A stretch of DNA of 64,000 nt, taken from NCBI GenBank assembly GCA_003278855.1, contig QCCU01000007.1:1-64000 (forward strand). The letters run 5' to 3'. The notes beneath the pieces were generated by a model. It saw only the letters and a list, made by a program, of their open reading frames with translations, was not told the DNA's origin and did not search any database. Every line of letters starts with the position of its first letter. The first letter of the stretch is position 1. The stretch is from Prochlorococcus sp. AG-347-M23. GTDB taxonomy: Bacteria; Cyanobacteriota; Cyanobacteriia; PCC-6307; Cyanobiaceae. This document shows, piece by piece, positions 9,241-18,856 of this stretch. A program made the translations under genes and the position numbers.

Positions 9241-10560
9241 ATGTTTGTAAACAAAAGTAGAAATCCTAGCGCTTCTGAAATACTTTCCCAATTATTTTTA
9301 AATAAAGAGCTGAGGAGTAGAGTTTTAACTACTCTAGGTCTCCTCCTTTTAGTAAGACTTGGTATTTATATCCCTATGCCTGGTATTGATAGGGTTGCTT
9401 TTAAAAGTTTTATAGATCAAGGGGGGCAATTAATAGGTTTTTTAGATATTTTTACTGGAGGAGGAATTTCAACCTTAGGAATATTCGCATTAGGCATACT
9501 TCCCTTTATTAACGCATCAATTATTATTCAGCTTCTCACAGCTTCATTGCCTGTGCTTGAAGATTTACAAAAAAATGAAGGAGAAGCGGGGAGAAGAAAA
9601 ATTGCTCAAATAACTAGATATGTTTCATTAGGATGGGGTTTTTTGCAAAGTATAATTTTTTCCTTAATTCTCAGACAATATGCAATTGAGGGGATAAGTG
9701 AAACTACATTTGTCTTGCAAACCTCAATTGCCTTGGTTACTGGCTCAATGTTAGTAATGTGGTTTAGTGAAATTATTACGGAAAAAGGGATAGGTCAAGG
9801 TGCTTCACTGGTAATTTTTTTGAATATTGTTTCGACTTTACCTAAGGCTCTAAGTTCAACCATTGAAAAAGCTCAAACCGGCGATAGAGGAGATGTTTTA
9901 GGTATAGCAGTTTTACTTGGAGTATTTTTACTGACAATTGTTGGGATCATTTTTGTCCAAGAGGGAGCAAGACGCATTCCTATTGTTAGTGCAAAAAGGC
10001 AGATAGGAAGTGCAACACTACTTCCTACAAGGCAAAGTTATTTACCTTTGAAATTAAATGCAGGAGGAGTCATGCCTATAATATTCGCATCTGCTTTAAT
10101 CTTTTTACCTATAACTATCGCAAATGTTACGGGTAATCCAGTCTTAATAAAGTTAGCCAGTAGTTTAAATCCCGGATCTTCTAATCCATGGCCATATGCT
10201 CTTACATTCTTCTCCTTGATTTTAGGTTTCTCCTATTTTTATGCATCTCTTACTATCAATCCAGTTGATGTAGCTTCAAATTTAAAGAAAGGAGGAGTAG
10301 CGATTCCAGGAGTTAGACCAGGAACAAATACAGCCAACTACCTATCAGGTATACAAAATAGGTTGACTTTATTGGGAGGATTATTTCTGGGTTCAGTAGC
10401 TATAATCCCAGCTGCAGTAGAAAGAGCTACTAATGTTCAGACTTTTCAAGGTCTAGGAGCAACTTCATTACTTATTCTTGTGGGTGTTGCTATAGATACT
10501 GCTAAGCAAATTCAAACTTATGTTATTTCACAAAGGTATGAGGGATTAATTAACAATTAA
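9241..10560 (+). CDS. secY: Preprotein translocase subunit SecY
   Basis: The 439-residue polytopic protein has about ten hydrophobic segments. Signature stretches include [29 protein letters not shown] and [14 protein letters not shown]. SecY is the channel of the Sec translocase and serves both plasma and thylakoid membranes in cyanobacteria. It keeps the normal position at the end of the spc block. The last base of its TAA is the first base of the adk ATG. Confidence 0.97.
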   Translation: MFVNKSRNPSASEILSQLFLNKELRSRVLTTLGLLLLVRLGIYIPMPGIDRVAFKSFIDQGGQLIGFLDIFTGGGISTLGIFALGILPFINASIIIQLLTASLPVLEDLQKNEGEAGRRKIAQITRYVSLGWGFLQSIIFSLILRQYAIEGISETTFVLQTSIALVTGSMLVMWFSEIITEKGIGQGASLVIFLNIVSTLPKALSSTIEKAQTGDRGDVLGIAVLLGVFLLTIVGIIFVQEGARRIPIVSAKRQIGSATLLPTRQSYLPLKLNAGGVMPIIFASALIFLPITIANVTGNPVLIKLASSLNPGSSNPWPYALTFFSLILGFSYFYASLTINPVDVASNLKKGGVAIPGVRPGTNTANYLSGIQNRLTLLGGLFLGSVAIIPAAVERATNVQTFQGLGATSLLILVGVAIDTAKQIQTYVISQRYEGLINN

Positions 10561-11108
10561 TGAAGAAACATATACTATTTTTAGGAGCTCCTGGAGCAGG
10601 GAAAGGGACTCAAGCCGATTTGCTAAGTCAAAGTAATTCTTATTTACACCTTTCTACGGGTGAATTATTAAGAAAAGAAATCGAAATGAATACTGCCCTT
10701 GGTATTCAGGTAAAGGATATTATGAATCGAGGGGAACTTGTTAGTGATGAACTTGTATTAAAGATAGTAAGACAAAATTTAGTCAAGGATAATAAAGGTT
10801 GGATTCTAGATGGTTACCCTAGAAATTTATCTCAAGCAAATTCATTGAATGAAGTCTTAAATGAAATAAATCAACCTTTAGAATTGGTTTTTTATTTAGA
10901 TATTCCCGAAGAAGTACTAATTCAGCGTTTGCTTTTAAGAGGTAGAAAAGATGATACGGAAGAGACAATTAGAACAAGAGTTGATATTTATAAAAAAACT
11001 ACAGAACCATTGATTCAATATTTTAAAGATCTCTCATTGTTAGAATATATTGATGCTGATAGAGATTTAAAAACTATTTCCTCTGATATCAAACAAAAAA
11101 TGGCTTGA
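10560..11108 (+). CDS. adk: Adenylate kinase (short form)
   Basis: The 182-residue enzyme interconverts 2 ADP with ATP and AMP. The P-loop [12 protein letters not shown] is at residues 8-19, the AMP-binding region includes LSTGELLR, and DGYPRN follows. The protein lacks the zinc-type LID insertion and is shorter than the ~214-residue E. coli enzyme, as is common in cyanobacteria. The start overlaps the secY stop by one base. infA, which often lies between adk and rpmJ, is not in the 45 bases that follow. Confidence 0.95.
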   Translation: MKKHILFLGAPGAGKGTQADLLSQSNSYLHLSTGELLRKEIEMNTALGIQVKDIMNRGELVSDELVLKIVRQNLVKDNKGWILDGYPRNLSQANSLNEVLNEINQPLELVFYLDIPEEVLIQRLLLRGRKDDTEETIRTRVDIYKKTTEPLIQYFKDLSLLEYIDADRDLKTISSDIKQKMA

Positions 11109-11153
11109 TGATGATGTAGAATATAGTATTAACGTTTTATTTGTTAAACCCCT

Positions 11154-11270
11154 ATGAAGGTCAGATCTTCAGTCAAAAAAATTAGTCCTGACGATCAGAT
11201 CGTGAGGAGAAGAGGTAAAATCTATGTTATTAACAAGAAAAGACCTCGTAATAAACAGCGTCAGGGTTAA
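11154..11270 (+). CDS. rpmJ: 50S ribosomal protein L36, cysteine-free form
   Basis: ATG 11154 opens a 38-residue frame starting [20 protein letters not shown] and ending [11 protein letters not shown], clearly L36 by its ends and its place between adk and rpsM. Canonical L36 carries a zinc ribbon (three Cys and one His, as in KICEKC). Here the positions read KISPDDQ and KKRPRNKQ, so there is no cysteine or histidine at all. The protein is thus the zinc-independent type. No strong ribosome-binding site is visible. Confidence 0.94.
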   Translation: MKVRSSVKKISPDDQIVRRRGKIYVINKKRPRNKQRQG

Positions 11271-11311
11271 ATTTCAACCCTTAATTTCAAACTTTTATTT
11301 ATTCAAAACAC

Positions 11312-11677
11312 GTGGCCAGGATTGCAGGAATTGACATACCTCGCGAAAAGCGAGTTGAAATTGCACTTACATACGTCTATGGAATTGGTTTAACGAGATC
11401 AAAGCTAATTCTTGCTAATACGGGTGTAAACCCTGATACTCGCGTCAAAGACCTTTCAGATTCAGATGTTCAAAAGCTCAGAGGCGCTACAGAAGAATTC
11501 ACTTTAGAAGGGGATTTGAGAAGAAAAGAGGGAATGGCTTTAAAACGTTTACAGGATATAGGGTGTGTAAGAGGCAGAAGACATAGAATGAGTCTTCCAG
11601 TAAGAGGTCAAAGAACTAGAACCAACGCAAGAACAAGACGGGGTTCTAGGAAAACAGTTGCTGGAAGAAAAAAATAA
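11312..11677 (+). CDS. rpsM: 30S ribosomal protein S13
   Basis: The 121-residue S13 begins at a GTG ([20 protein letters not shown]) and ends with the basic tail [20 protein letters not shown]. It forms intersubunit bridges and contacts P-site tRNA. GTG 11312 is chosen because the following residues match the universal S13 start. It opens the alpha-operon segment, in which rpsD is absent. Confidence 0.97.
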   Translation: MARIAGIDIPREKRVEIALTYVYGIGLTRSKLILANTGVNPDTRVKDLSDSDVQKLRGATEEFTLEGDLRRKEGMALKRLQDIGCVRGRRHRMSLPVRGQRTRTNARTRRGSRKTVAGRKK

Positions 11678-11721
11678 ATAACTAAATCTATTTACAAATT
11701 GAAGTATTAAATTAAAACATC

Positions 11722-12114
11722 ATGGCAGCTACAGTAAAAAAAACAGGTTCAAAGAAATCCAAACGTAATGTACCCAATGGCGTGGTACATATCCAAAGCA
11801 CATTTAATAATACTATCGTCTCAATTACTGACACCTCTGGTCATGTAATTTCTTGGTCTTCTGCAGGCGCAAGCGGATTTAAAGGCGCTCGGAAAGGTAC
11901 GCCATTTGCTGCTCAAACAGCTGCTGAAGCTGCAGCTAGAAGAGCACTTGATCAAGGTATGAGACAAATAGAAGTGCTAGTTAGAGGTCCTGGCGCAGGT
12001 AGGGAAACGGCCATAAGAGCTTTACAAGTGGCCGGATTAGAAATAACTCTAATAAGAGATGTAACTCCATTACCTCATAATGGATGTAGAAGACCTAAAC
12101 GGAGACGCGTTTAG
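11722..12114 (+). CDS. rpsK: 30S ribosomal protein S11
   Basis: The 130-residue protein has the hallmark [15 protein letters not shown] and the conserved end region [20 protein letters not shown] (here [13 protein letters not shown]). S11 forms part of the mRNA exit platform. It lies 44 bases after rpsM and 54 before rpoA. Confidence 0.97.
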   Translation: MAATVKKTGSKKSKRNVPNGVVHIQSTFNNTIVSITDTSGHVISWSSAGASGFKGARKGTPFAAQTAAEAAARRALDQGMRQIEVLVRGPGAGRETAIRALQVAGLEITLIRDVTPLPHNGCRRPKRRRV

Positions 12115-12168
12115 GTCTTAACCACATTCTCAACCCCCCAAAAAAAACTTTTAACCTCATTATTTTCC

Positions 12169-13107
12169 GTGTTGCAATACCAGATTGACAGAATCGACCA
12201 TCAAATAGCAGATGATCGCTCCCAAACAGGAACTTTTTTAATTGGTCCTTTAGAAAGGGGGCAAGCTACAACTTTGGGTAATTCCCTAAGAAGAGTCCTT
12301 ATGGGAGGACTTGAAGGGAGTGCAGTTACTGCAGTAAGAATAGCAGGAATTAATCACGAATATGCCACTATACCTGGAGTTAGAGAAGACGTTTTAGATA
12401 TCCTGCTTAATTGCAAGCAACTATCAATAAATAGTTCTAATCCAGAACTCGAAATTGGTAGGTTAGTGGCGACTGGTCCAATGGAAGTGAAAGCAAATGA
12501 CATCCAATTCTCCTCTCAAGTTGAAATTGTTGATGGCGAAAAACCGATCGCGACTATCCAGGAGGGTCACAACTTAGAGCTGGAAATCCATGTTGAAAGA
12601 GGTGTTGGATATAGACCCGTAGACCGTAAGAGTGAAGAGACAACTGCGATTGATTTACTTCAAATAGATGCTGTATTTATGCCAGTTAAGAGAGTGAATT
12701 TTACGATTGATGAAACTGCTGTGGCAGAAGGGGGCACGGGACGAGAAAGATTAAAAATGGAAGTTGTAACAGATGGTTCAACGACTCCTGATGATGCTAT
12801 TGCTGAAGCTGCAAATCAGTTAATAGAACTTTTTCAACCCCTTGCTACTGTCACAATGGTTGAGGAAATACCTGAAGAACCTGAACCATCTCCTGAAGCT
12901 CAAATTCCTCTAGAGGAACTAAATTTGTCCGTTAGAGCATATAATTGTTTGAAAAGGGCGCAAGTTAACTCAGTTTCAGATTTAATGGGCTTCAGTTATG
13001 AAGATCTTCTTGAAATTAAGAACTTTGGCTCTAAATCTGCAGATGAGGTTATTGAGGCTCTTGAGCGCATCGGCATTTCTATTCCACAAAGCAGAACATC
13101 TGTTTAA
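12169..13107 (+). CDS. rpoA: RNA polymerase subunit alpha
   Basis: The 312-residue alpha subunit begins at GTG 12169 ([20 protein letters not shown]). The N-terminal assembly domain includes [18 protein letters not shown]. The C-terminal domain (from about residue 245) has the DNA- and activator-binding helix-hairpin-helix region [15 protein letters not shown] and [20 protein letters not shown] Pro/Glu-rich linker separates the two. It is cotranscribed with rpsK and rplQ by position. Confidence 0.97.
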   Translation: MLQYQIDRIDHQIADDRSQTGTFLIGPLERGQATTLGNSLRRVLMGGLEGSAVTAVRIAGINHEYATIPGVREDVLDILLNCKQLSINSSNPELEIGRLVATGPMEVKANDIQFSSQVEIVDGEKPIATIQEGHNLELEIHVERGVGYRPVDRKSEETTAIDLLQIDAVFMPVKRVNFTIDETAVAEGGTGRERLKMEVVTDGSTTPDDAIAEAANQLIELFQPLATVTMVEEIPEEPEPSPEAQIPLEELNLSVRAYNCLKRAQVNSVSDLMGFSYEDLLEIKNFGSKSADEVIEALERIGISIPQSRTSV

Positions 13108-13121
13108 CAATTTTAAAGATT

Positions 13122-13472
13122 ATGAGACACCAACTTAGAATTCCATTATTAAGTAAACCTGCTGATCAGAGGAAAGCACTTCTAAGAGGTTTAACTACTC
13201 AATTAATTAGGGAAGGTAGAGTAACTACAACAAAAGCTCGTGCTAAAGCTTTAAGAAATGAAGCTGAAAGAATGATTTCACTCGCTAAAGATGGGAGTTT
13301 GGCCTCTAGGAGAAGGGCTATTGGATATATTTATGATAAAAAATTAGTTCATTCATTATTTGAAAAAGCAAAGGAAAGATATGGAGACAGAGATGGTGGT
13401 TATACACGCATAGTAAGAACTGTATCTAGAAAAGGTGATAACGCTCAGATGGCCATAATCGAGCTTGTTTAA
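13122..13472 (+). CDS. rplQ: 50S ribosomal protein L17
   Basis: The 116-residue L17 starts [20 protein letters not shown] and has the [20 protein letters not shown] core. It sits near the tunnel exit on the solvent side. It lies 14 bases behind rpoA, the standard end of the alpha operon. Confidence 0.97.
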   Translation: MRHQLRIPLLSKPADQRKALLRGLTTQLIREGRVTTTKARAKALRNEAERMISLAKDGSLASRRRAIGYIYDKKLVHSLFEKAKERYGDRDGGYTRIVRTVSRKGDNAQMAIIELV

Positions 13473-13510
13473 GTTAGTTCATTAAAGGGGCTTTTACTAA
13501 AAAATAACTT

Positions 13511-14317
13511 TTGAAAAGGGTAGCTTTACTAGTCCAATATGACGGATCTCATTATTCAGGTTGGCAAAAACAAAAAAATGCAACTACTGTTCAAGAAATT
13601 TTAGACAGAGCTCTCTTAAAAATTACTAACCATACAGTAAAGACTTTTGCAGCAGGTAGGACTGATGCTGGGGTTCATGCATCAGGTCAAGTAGTACACT
13701 TTGATGTTGATTGTGTTCTTCCAGGAAATAGTTATTCTGATGTCCTAAATAGTCTCTTACCCTCATCAATTAGGATCTTGGAATCAGTTGAGGTGAAAGA
13801 TAGTTGGCATGCATGCTATTCAGCAATGTATAGACATTATAGATATGTCATTAATAACAGTAAATTCCCAAACTTGTTCATCAATAATTGGTCATGGCAT
13901 AGATATCAAAGAGTATTAGATGAAGTTTTAATGTTAAATGCATCCAAGAAAATGATTGGAGAACATGATTTTTTTGCTTTTCAGAAAAGTGGTAGTAATA
14001 GAACAACCTCAATTACAAAAATAAAAAATATAGATATTAAAAGAGTTGAAGATTTGATTTTTGTTGATATTAAAGCTACTGGTTTTCTATATGGAATGGT
14101 CCGCTTAATTATTGGTCAACTAGTTTTAGTTGGAGAAAACAAAATATCGCCAGAAATTTTTACAGATAGATGGGTAAACAAAAAGAAAAATGATGTTAAA
14201 GAATCTGCTCCAGCTAAGGGGTTATGTTTTGTAAATGCTGTTTATGAAGAAAATGTTTTTAAAAAGATTAATAACAATGATTTTTTTCCTGTATTTTTAA
14301 TTAAGGGTTTTTCTTAA
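13511..14317 (+). CDS. truA: tRNA pseudouridine(38-40) synthase
   Basis: The 268-residue enzyme begins at TTG 13511 (MKRVALLVQYDGSHYSGWQK). The catalytic aspartate lies in FAAGRTDAGVHASGQVVHFD at about residues 47-66. TruA converts uridines 38-40 of the anticodon arm to pseudouridine. The C-terminal part FLYGMVRLIIGQL is typical. Placement between rplQ and rplM is a conserved cyanobacterial arrangement. It is followed by a 111-base gap holding a good promoter candidate. Confidence 0.94.
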   Translation: MKRVALLVQYDGSHYSGWQKQKNATTVQEILDRALLKITNHTVKTFAAGRTDAGVHASGQVVHFDVDCVLPGNSYSDVLNSLLPSSIRILESVEVKDSWHACYSAMYRHYRYVINNSKFPNLFINNWSWHRYQRVLDEVLMLNASKKMIGEHDFFAFQKSGSNRTTSITKIKNIDIKRVEDLIFVDIKATGFLYGMVRLIIGQLVLVGENKISPEIFTDRWVNKKKNDVKESAPAKGLCFVNAVYEENVFKKINNNDFFPVFLIKGFS

Positions 14318-14359
14318 GTTTTAATTAAGAGAATTTTTTGTGAAAATCATTCAAAACTG

Positions 14360-14389
14360 TTGTTTAATATTCCTTCAATAAGGTAGAAT
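14360..14389 (+). promoter_or_regulatory. Candidate sigma-70-type promoter for rplM-rpsI-rpmE-prfA
   Basis: TTGTTT (14360-14365) and TAGAAT (14384-14389) are separated by 18 bases, in the only gap above 100 bases between rplC and prfA. This would give an internal transcription start about 30 bases before the rplM ATG. Confidence 0.45.
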
Positions 14390-14428
14390 TTAATATTAAA
14401 TTTAAATTTATTTGCAGAAATTTGGTAA

Positions 14429-14860
14429 ATGAATAAAACAATTACTCCATCTTTAGAAACAATTGAAAGGAATTGGTTTTTAGTTGACGCAAAAGATAAG
14501 ACGCTTGGTAGACTTGCTACAGAAATCGCAACTGTATTGAGAGGTAAGAATAAACCAACATTTACACCTCATCTAGATACTGGAGATTTTGTCATTGTAG
14601 TAAATGCAGAGAAAGTTGAGGTAACAGGTAAAAAAGCATCACAAAAATTGTACAGGAGACATTCTGGAAGACCAGGAGGAATGAAAATTGAAAAATTTGA
14701 GTCTTTACAAGAAAGAATTCCTGAAAGAATTATCGAGCAAGCTGTTAAGGGCATGCTGCCTCATAATTCTTTAGGAAGACAGCAGTTTAAAAAACTAAAA
14801 GTTTATAAAGGTACTGATCATCCTCATGCTGCTCAGAATCCTGTATTATTAAATAGTTAA
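14429..14860 (+). CDS. rplM: 50S ribosomal protein L13
   Basis: The 143-residue L13 has [24 protein letters not shown] (conserved core) and the end motif [13 protein letters not shown]. It is an early assembly protein of the 50S subunit. It precedes rpsI by nine bases, the universal L13-S9 pair. It is likely served by the promoter just upstream as well as by readthrough. Confidence 0.97.
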   Translation: MNKTITPSLETIERNWFLVDAKDKTLGRLATEIATVLRGKNKPTFTPHLDTGDFVIVVNAEKVEVTGKKASQKLYRRHSGRPGGMKIEKFESLQERIPERIIEQAVKGMLPHNSLGRQQFKKLKVYKGTDHPHAAQNPVLLNS

Positions 14861-14869
14861 TTTATCAAA

Positions 14870-15280
14870 ATGAATAGTCAAATAAAAAACAAAGCTGTGT
14901 ATTGGGGAACTGGAAGAAGAAAAACTTCAGTAGCTAGAGTTCGCTTGATTCCAGGAAATGGAATTATAAAAATTAATGGTCGTTCTGGAGATGATTATTT
15001 AAACTTTAATCCCCTGCACTTAAATTCAATAAAAGCACCTTTGCAAACATTAGGCCTTGAAAATTCTTATGATATTTTGGTAAATGTTTTTGGTGGTGGA
15101 TTGACTGGCCAAGCAGATGCTATAAAGCAAGGTGCAGCAAGGGCACTTTGTGAATTATCTCCTGACAATAGGAAACCGCTCAAAACGGAAGGCCATCTGA
15201 GTAGAGATCCTAGAGCTAAGGAAAGAAGAAAATATGGTCTTAAAAAAGCAAGAAAAGCTCCTCAATTCTCTAAACGTTAA
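14870..15280 (+). CDS. rpsI: 30S ribosomal protein S9
   Basis: The 136-residue S9 contains [19 protein letters not shown] and ends in the invariant [18 protein letters not shown], whose terminal arginine contacts the P-site tRNA anticodon loop. It is paired with rplM in the usual order. Confidence 0.97.
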   Translation: MNSQIKNKAVYWGTGRRKTSVARVRLIPGNGIIKINGRSGDDYLNFNPLHLNSIKAPLQTLGLENSYDILVNVFGGGLTGQADAIKQGAARALCELSPDNRKPLKTEGHLSRDPRAKERRKYGLKKARKAPQFSKR

Positions 15281-15293
15281 AGGAATTTAAATT

Positions 15294-15554
15294 ATGCCAA
15301 AATCAGAAATTCATCCAAAATGGTATCCAGATGCAAAAGTTATTTGTAATGGAGAAGTTGTAATGACTACAGGCTCCACCCAGCCTGAATTACATGTTGA
15401 TGTTTGGAGTGGAAATCATCCCTTCTTCACTGGAACTCAAAAGATTCTTGATACAGAAGGTAGGGTTGATAGGTTTATGAAAAAATATGGAATGGGTTCA
15501 GCTAATTCAGCCACATCAAAAGATCAAAAAGAAGAAAAAGATTCTAAAAAATAG
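15294..15554 (+). CDS. rpmE: 50S ribosomal protein L31, zinc-ribbon-less form
   Basis: The 86-residue protein starts MPKSEIHPKWYPDAKVICNG. In zinc-binding L31 the next residues give CxC and CxxC (as in VCSKCHPFYTG). Here only one cysteine remains, and the second site reads VWSGNHPFFTG, so the zinc site is not complete. This form is usual in cyanobacteria as far as I know. The Lys/Asp/Glu tail is probably disordered. It lies between rpsI and prfA. Confidence 0.95.
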   Translation: MPKSEIHPKWYPDAKVICNGEVVMTTGSTQPELHVDVWSGNHPFFTGTQKILDTEGRVDRFMKKYGMGSANSATSKDQKEEKDSKK

Positions 15555-15581
15555 AATTTTCAAAATTAAGCACAATTTCAA

Positions 15582-16676
15582 TTGGAATACTCAACATTAA
15601 TTGCAAGGTTGAAAACTGCTTCAGAAAGTTTTGAAAATTTGGAAGTGCAACTTGCAGATCCTGATATAGCTAATGATCCAAAAAAATTAGAATCAATAGC
15701 AAGAGAAAGGTCAAAATTAGAACCTTTGGTGATTGATTTTAATAAGTTGCTTGATACTGATAAAGAAATCGAAGATTCAAAAAATCTATTAAAAGAGAAT
15801 AGAAATGATAAAGAAATGGAATCTTTGATAAATGAGGAGTTAATAACTCTAGAGGAATCTAAGAATGAACTGATTCAAAAAACCACAATCGCCTTATTGC
15901 CAAAAGACCCAAGAGATGAAAGAAGTGTGATGTTAGAAATCAGAGCCGGTGCTGGAGGTAATGAGGCTTGTATCTGGGCGGGTGATTTAGCAAGAATGTA
16001 TGAAAGATATGGGCAAAAAATTGGATGGTCTGTAAAACCTGTTAGTGCTTCCGAGTCAGATATGGGTGGATTTAAGGAGTTAGTTATCTCCGTTAAAGGA
16101 GATTCAGTATATAGTCAACTTAAATTTGAGGCTGGTGTACATAGAGTTCAAAGAGTTCCAGCTACTGAATCACAAGGTAGAGTTCACACCTCTACTGCTA
16201 CAGTTGCCGTTATGCCTGAGGCTGATCCTGTTGAAGTTAAAATTGATCCAACAGATCTAGAGGTTGGAACAGCAAGATCAGGAGGTGCAGGGGGACAAAA
16301 TGTTAATAAGGTAGAAACAGCTATTGATCTTCTCCACAAGCCCACAGGAATAAGAGTTTTTTGTACTCAAGAGAGATCACAATTGCAAAATCGCGAACGA
16401 GCAATGGAAATTTTAAGAGCTAAATTGTATGAAATTCAATTAAAAGAAGCGAATGCAAAAGAGAGATCACAAAGGCTTTCCCAGGTTGGAACAGGTGATA
16501 GAAGTGAAAAAATCAGAACTTATAATTTTAAAGATAACAGGACAACTGATCATAGATTAGGTTCCAATTTTTCTCTTGAGCCAATTCTTGCTGGTCAATT
16601 AGAAGAAGTGATTAATGCATGCATAGCTCAAGAACAAAAAAGAATGATGGAAGATTTTAATAAAGAAGTAAATTAA
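15582..16676 (+). CDS. prfA: Peptide chain release factor 1
   Basis: The 364-residue protein begins at TTG 15582 ([20 protein letters not shown]). The GGQ catalytic loop is in [15 protein letters not shown] at about residues 233-247, and the stop-codon-reading tripeptide region is [11 protein letters not shown]1 ends translation at UAA and UAG. It is the last gene of the ribosomal run and is separated by only ten bases from the end of the convergent HNH gene, with no obvious terminator hairpin between. Confidence 0.96.
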   Translation: MEYSTLIARLKTASESFENLEVQLADPDIANDPKKLESIARERSKLEPLVIDFNKLLDTDKEIEDSKNLLKENRNDKEMESLINEELITLEESKNELIQKTTIALLPKDPRDERSVMLEIRAGAGGNEACIWAGDLARMYERYGQKIGWSVKPVSASESDMGGFKELVISVKGDSVYSQLKFEAGVHRVQRVPATESQGRVHTSTATVAVMPEADPVEVKIDPTDLEVGTARSGGAGGQNVNKVETAIDLLHKPTGIRVFCTQERSQLQNRERAMEILRAKLYEIQLKEANAKERSQRLSQVGTGDRSEKIRTYNFKDNRTTDHRLGSNFSLEPILAGQLEEVINACIAQEQKRMMEDFNKEVN

Positions 16677-16686
16677 GATTTTTTTA

Positions 16687-17193
16687 TTAGATTGCAACCC
16701 CTATTACGTATTTACTCCATTCTTTATGCTTGCCAGAGTCAATTTGTCTTGTAGCTTCAAAATTTAGATTACTTAATGGACGATAAGGCCTACGTTTTAA
16801 GGGCATATTCGCCTCTTCGGGGGTTCGATTACCTTTTTGTACATTACATCTTAGACATGCTGTAGTAACATTTTCCCAGTTATCTGTTCCACCTCTGCTT
16901 CTTGGTAAAACATGATCTATTGATAGGTCACTACCCCTATAGTTACAGTATTGGCAAGAATTATTATCTCTCAGAAGAATATTTTTTCTTGTTAAAGAAA
17001 CCTCTCTAAAAGGAACTTTGACGTAGTAACGAAGTCTTATAACTGTCGGCAACTTTTTGCCACTATGAATTGAATATGTTTTATCTTCCTCTAAGCTTTC
17101 TGCTTTACCTTTAATCATCAAAGTTACTGCTCTTCGCCAGGAAGTGATGTTTAAAGGTTCATAAGATGCATTTAAAACTAGAGTCTGGCCCAT
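16687..17193 (-). CDS. HNH endonuclease family protein
   Basis: This single-domain HNH protein starts, in my reading, at ATG 17193 (MGQTLVLNASYEPLNITSWR), because cyanobacterial homologues begin with this stretch. ATG 17217 or 17289 would add 8 or 32 residues and reach into alr. The metal-finger motif is clear: CQYC, then SIDHVLPRSRGGTDNWENV, then CLRCNVQKGNRTP. The substrate is unknown. It is a widely conserved cyanobacterial gene and I see no restriction-modification partner. It is convergent with prfA and divergent from alr. Confidence 0.85.
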   Translation of the reverse strand: MGQTLVLNASYEPLNITSWRRAVTLMIKGKAESLEEDKTYSIHSGKKLPTVIRLRYYVKVPFREVSLTRKNILLRDNNSCQYCNYRGSDLSIDHVLPRSRGGTDNWENVTTACLRCNVQKGNRTPEEANMPLKRRPYRPLSNLNFEATRQIDSGKHKEWSKYVIGVAI

Positions 17194-17261
17194 GCCAAAA
17201 TACAATTTACATGTCATGCTAACTGTATATTTCAATAAGCGCATATATTTGTGCAAAGTTA

Positions 17262-18461
17262 ATGCAAAATAGGCAAACAAATCAGGCATTTAAATTTGAC
17301 AAATATCCAAATTTTGAAAAAGATATAGATTTTAAACAAAGAGCATGGATTGAAGTTAAAGGTAAAACAATAGAAACAAACGTTAGACAGTTAAGATCAA
17401 AATTAAGTAAAAACTGTCAATTCATGGCAGTCGTTAAAGCCGATGGATATGGACATGATGCGGAATTAGTATCACAGTATGCTATCAAAGGTGGAGCATC
17501 TCAATTAGGTGTTGCCACATTAAATGAAGGCATTAAGCTCCGTTCTTCTGGAGTTAAAAAACCAATACTTATCCTCGGAAATCTTTATACGAAAAGGGAT
17601 CTTATTATATGTTTTAAAAATGATCTTATGCCAACTATCAGTAGTATAAGAGAATGTTTAATTTGCAATAACATTGGCAAGCACTTTGGATCGAAATTGC
17701 CTTTACACCTTAAAGTTGATACCGGAATGTCAAGATTAGGATTTGAATACGATAAATTTGTTCAGCAATTTGAAAAAATAAAATCTTTTGAGAACATTTT
17801 AATAAAAGGAATATATAGTCATTTATCCTCTGCAGATGAAGCTACCGCAATAGATTCTCAAAGTATTACACAATTACAAAGAATGAAGTTTAATGAATTA
17901 TTAAAGCAAATTAATCTTGATAGAAATAATGAAATTAAGATTCATTTGTCTAATTCTGCGGGAATGCTTCTTAGCAAAGATTTTCATTTTCACATGGTAC
18001 GTGTTGGGCTTTCTATGTACGGATACAGTCCATTAGACAAAATAGATAAAAATTTATTACTTAAACCAGCTTTATCTTTGAAGGTCAAAGTAGCTTTTAT
18101 TAGAAATATTGATAAAGGTGTAAGTGTAAGTTATGGAGGCAAATTTGTAAGTCATAGAAAAACTAAGTTAGCTGTATTAAGTATTGGTTATGCAGATGGT
18201 GTACCAAGAAATCTTTCAGGCAAGATTAACGTAATCTACAATAATAAATTTTATCCTCAAGTTGGATCTATAACTATGGACCAAATGATGGTAGACATAA
18301 CAGACTCTAATGAAATTAAAGTTGGTAGTACCATGTTATTACTAGGATCTGATGGAGATAAAACAATTTCTCCTCTTGAATGGGCAAGAAAATCTAATAC
18401 TATTCCTTGGGAAATTCTTTGTTCTTTTAAAAATAGATTACCTAAAGTTCAAGTAGATTAG
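17262..18461 (+). CDS. alr: Alanine racemase
   Basis: The 399-residue PLP enzyme makes D-alanine for peptidoglycan. The PLP lysine is in FMAVVKADGYGHDAELVSQY (about residues 53-72), and the second-base tyrosine region is VSYGGKFVSHRKTKLAVLSIGYADGVPR. The core fold starts near RAWIEVKGKTIETNVRQL (from about residue 28), so the first ~25 residues may be an over-extended start. Its 5' end faces the HNH gene, leaving room for only a short shared promoter region. Confidence 0.95.
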   Translation: MQNRQTNQAFKFDKYPNFEKDIDFKQRAWIEVKGKTIETNVRQLRSKLSKNCQFMAVVKADGYGHDAELVSQYAIKGGASQLGVATLNEGIKLRSSGVKKPILILGNLYTKRDLIICFKNDLMPTISSIRECLICNNIGKHFGSKLPLHLKVDTGMSRLGFEYDKFVQQFEKIKSFENILIKGIYSHLSSADEATAIDSQSITQLQRMKFNELLKQINLDRNNEIKIHLSNSAGMLLSKDFHFHMVRVGLSMYGYSPLDKIDKNLLLKPALSLKVKVAFIRNIDKGVSVSYGGKFVSHRKTKLAVLSIGYADGVPRNLSGKINVIYNNKFYPQVGSITMDQMMVDITDSNEIKVGSTMLLLGSDGDKTISPLEWARKSNTIPWEILCSFKNRLPKVQVD

Positions 18462-18484
18462 ACATTTCGATTAAATAAAAAGTT

Positions 18485-18513
18485 TTGAATGTTTGCATAA
18501 AAATTGATAATGT
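18485..18513 (+). promoter_or_regulatory. Candidate promoter for tRNA-Ser
   Basis: TTGAAT (18485-18490) and TAATGT (18508-18513) are 17 bases apart and would start transcription a few bases before the mature tRNA 5' end at 18523. A second TATAAG at 18513 lies too close to the tRNA to serve. Confidence 0.4.
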
Positions 18514-18522
18514 ATAAGAACT

Positions 18523-18611
18523 GGAGAGGTGGCTGAGTGGTTGAAAGCGGCTCCCTGCTAAGGAGTTACAGGAGGTAACTTTTGTCGAGGGTTCGAATCC
18601 CTCCCTCTCCG
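18523..18611 (+). tRNA. tRNA-Ser(GCU)
   Basis: This is an 89-base class II tRNA. The acceptor GGAGAGG pairs with CCTCTCC (18604-18610) and is followed by the discriminator G. The anticodon stem GGCTCC/GGAGTT encloses the loop CTGCTAA, with anticodon GCT (reads AGC/AGU). The long variable arm and the T-arm GGTTCGAATCC are present. CCA is not encoded. The last 11 bases form part of a 12-bp direct repeat that recurs 1.1 kb downstream. Confidence 0.96.
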
Positions 18612-18612
18612 T
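18601..18612 (+). repeat. Left att-like direct repeat (tRNA 3' end)
   Basis: CTCCCTCTCCGT covers the 3' acceptor strand and discriminator of the tRNA-Ser plus one base. It is identical to 19707-19718, and the flanks differ on both sides of the 12 bases. Confidence 0.65.
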
Positions 18613-18728
18613 TATTAATCGAAATTAGAGAAAATCATATACCATTCAAATACCCTGCTATATCTACCATGTGGTAGTTTTGGAGAGATCAAGATCATTC
18701 ATAACATACCACGAAGTTTCAGATAATT

Positions 18729-18774
18729 GGTGGACAATTGAAGGGATAATCCAAATTAAGTGGGGGGACAATCC
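18729..18774 (+). repeat. Left GGGGACAAT-type repeat pair
   Basis: GGTGGACAATTGAAGGGATA followed by ATCC (18729-18752) and TGGGGGGACAATCC (18761-18774). The first unit aligns with 19615-19641 if GACA is inserted. The two pairs flank the cargo genes. Such G-rich ACAAT strings next to a tRNA-integrated element may be arm-type sites for a recombinase or its directionality factor, which is inference. Confidence 0.5.
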
Positions 18775-18856
18775 TAGAAATGCCTTTTAGTTTTATATAG
18801 TAATTGCTTAGTTTTCTATGTTTAAGAAGAGTTTCTATGTTTAATAAAGTGATGGA

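Noticed and set aside
18612-18780. Remnant of an integrase gene next to tRNA-Ser
   Set aside because: I translated stretches of both strands and found only short broken frames, with no tyrosine-recombinase motifs (no HxLRH or terminal Tyr region).
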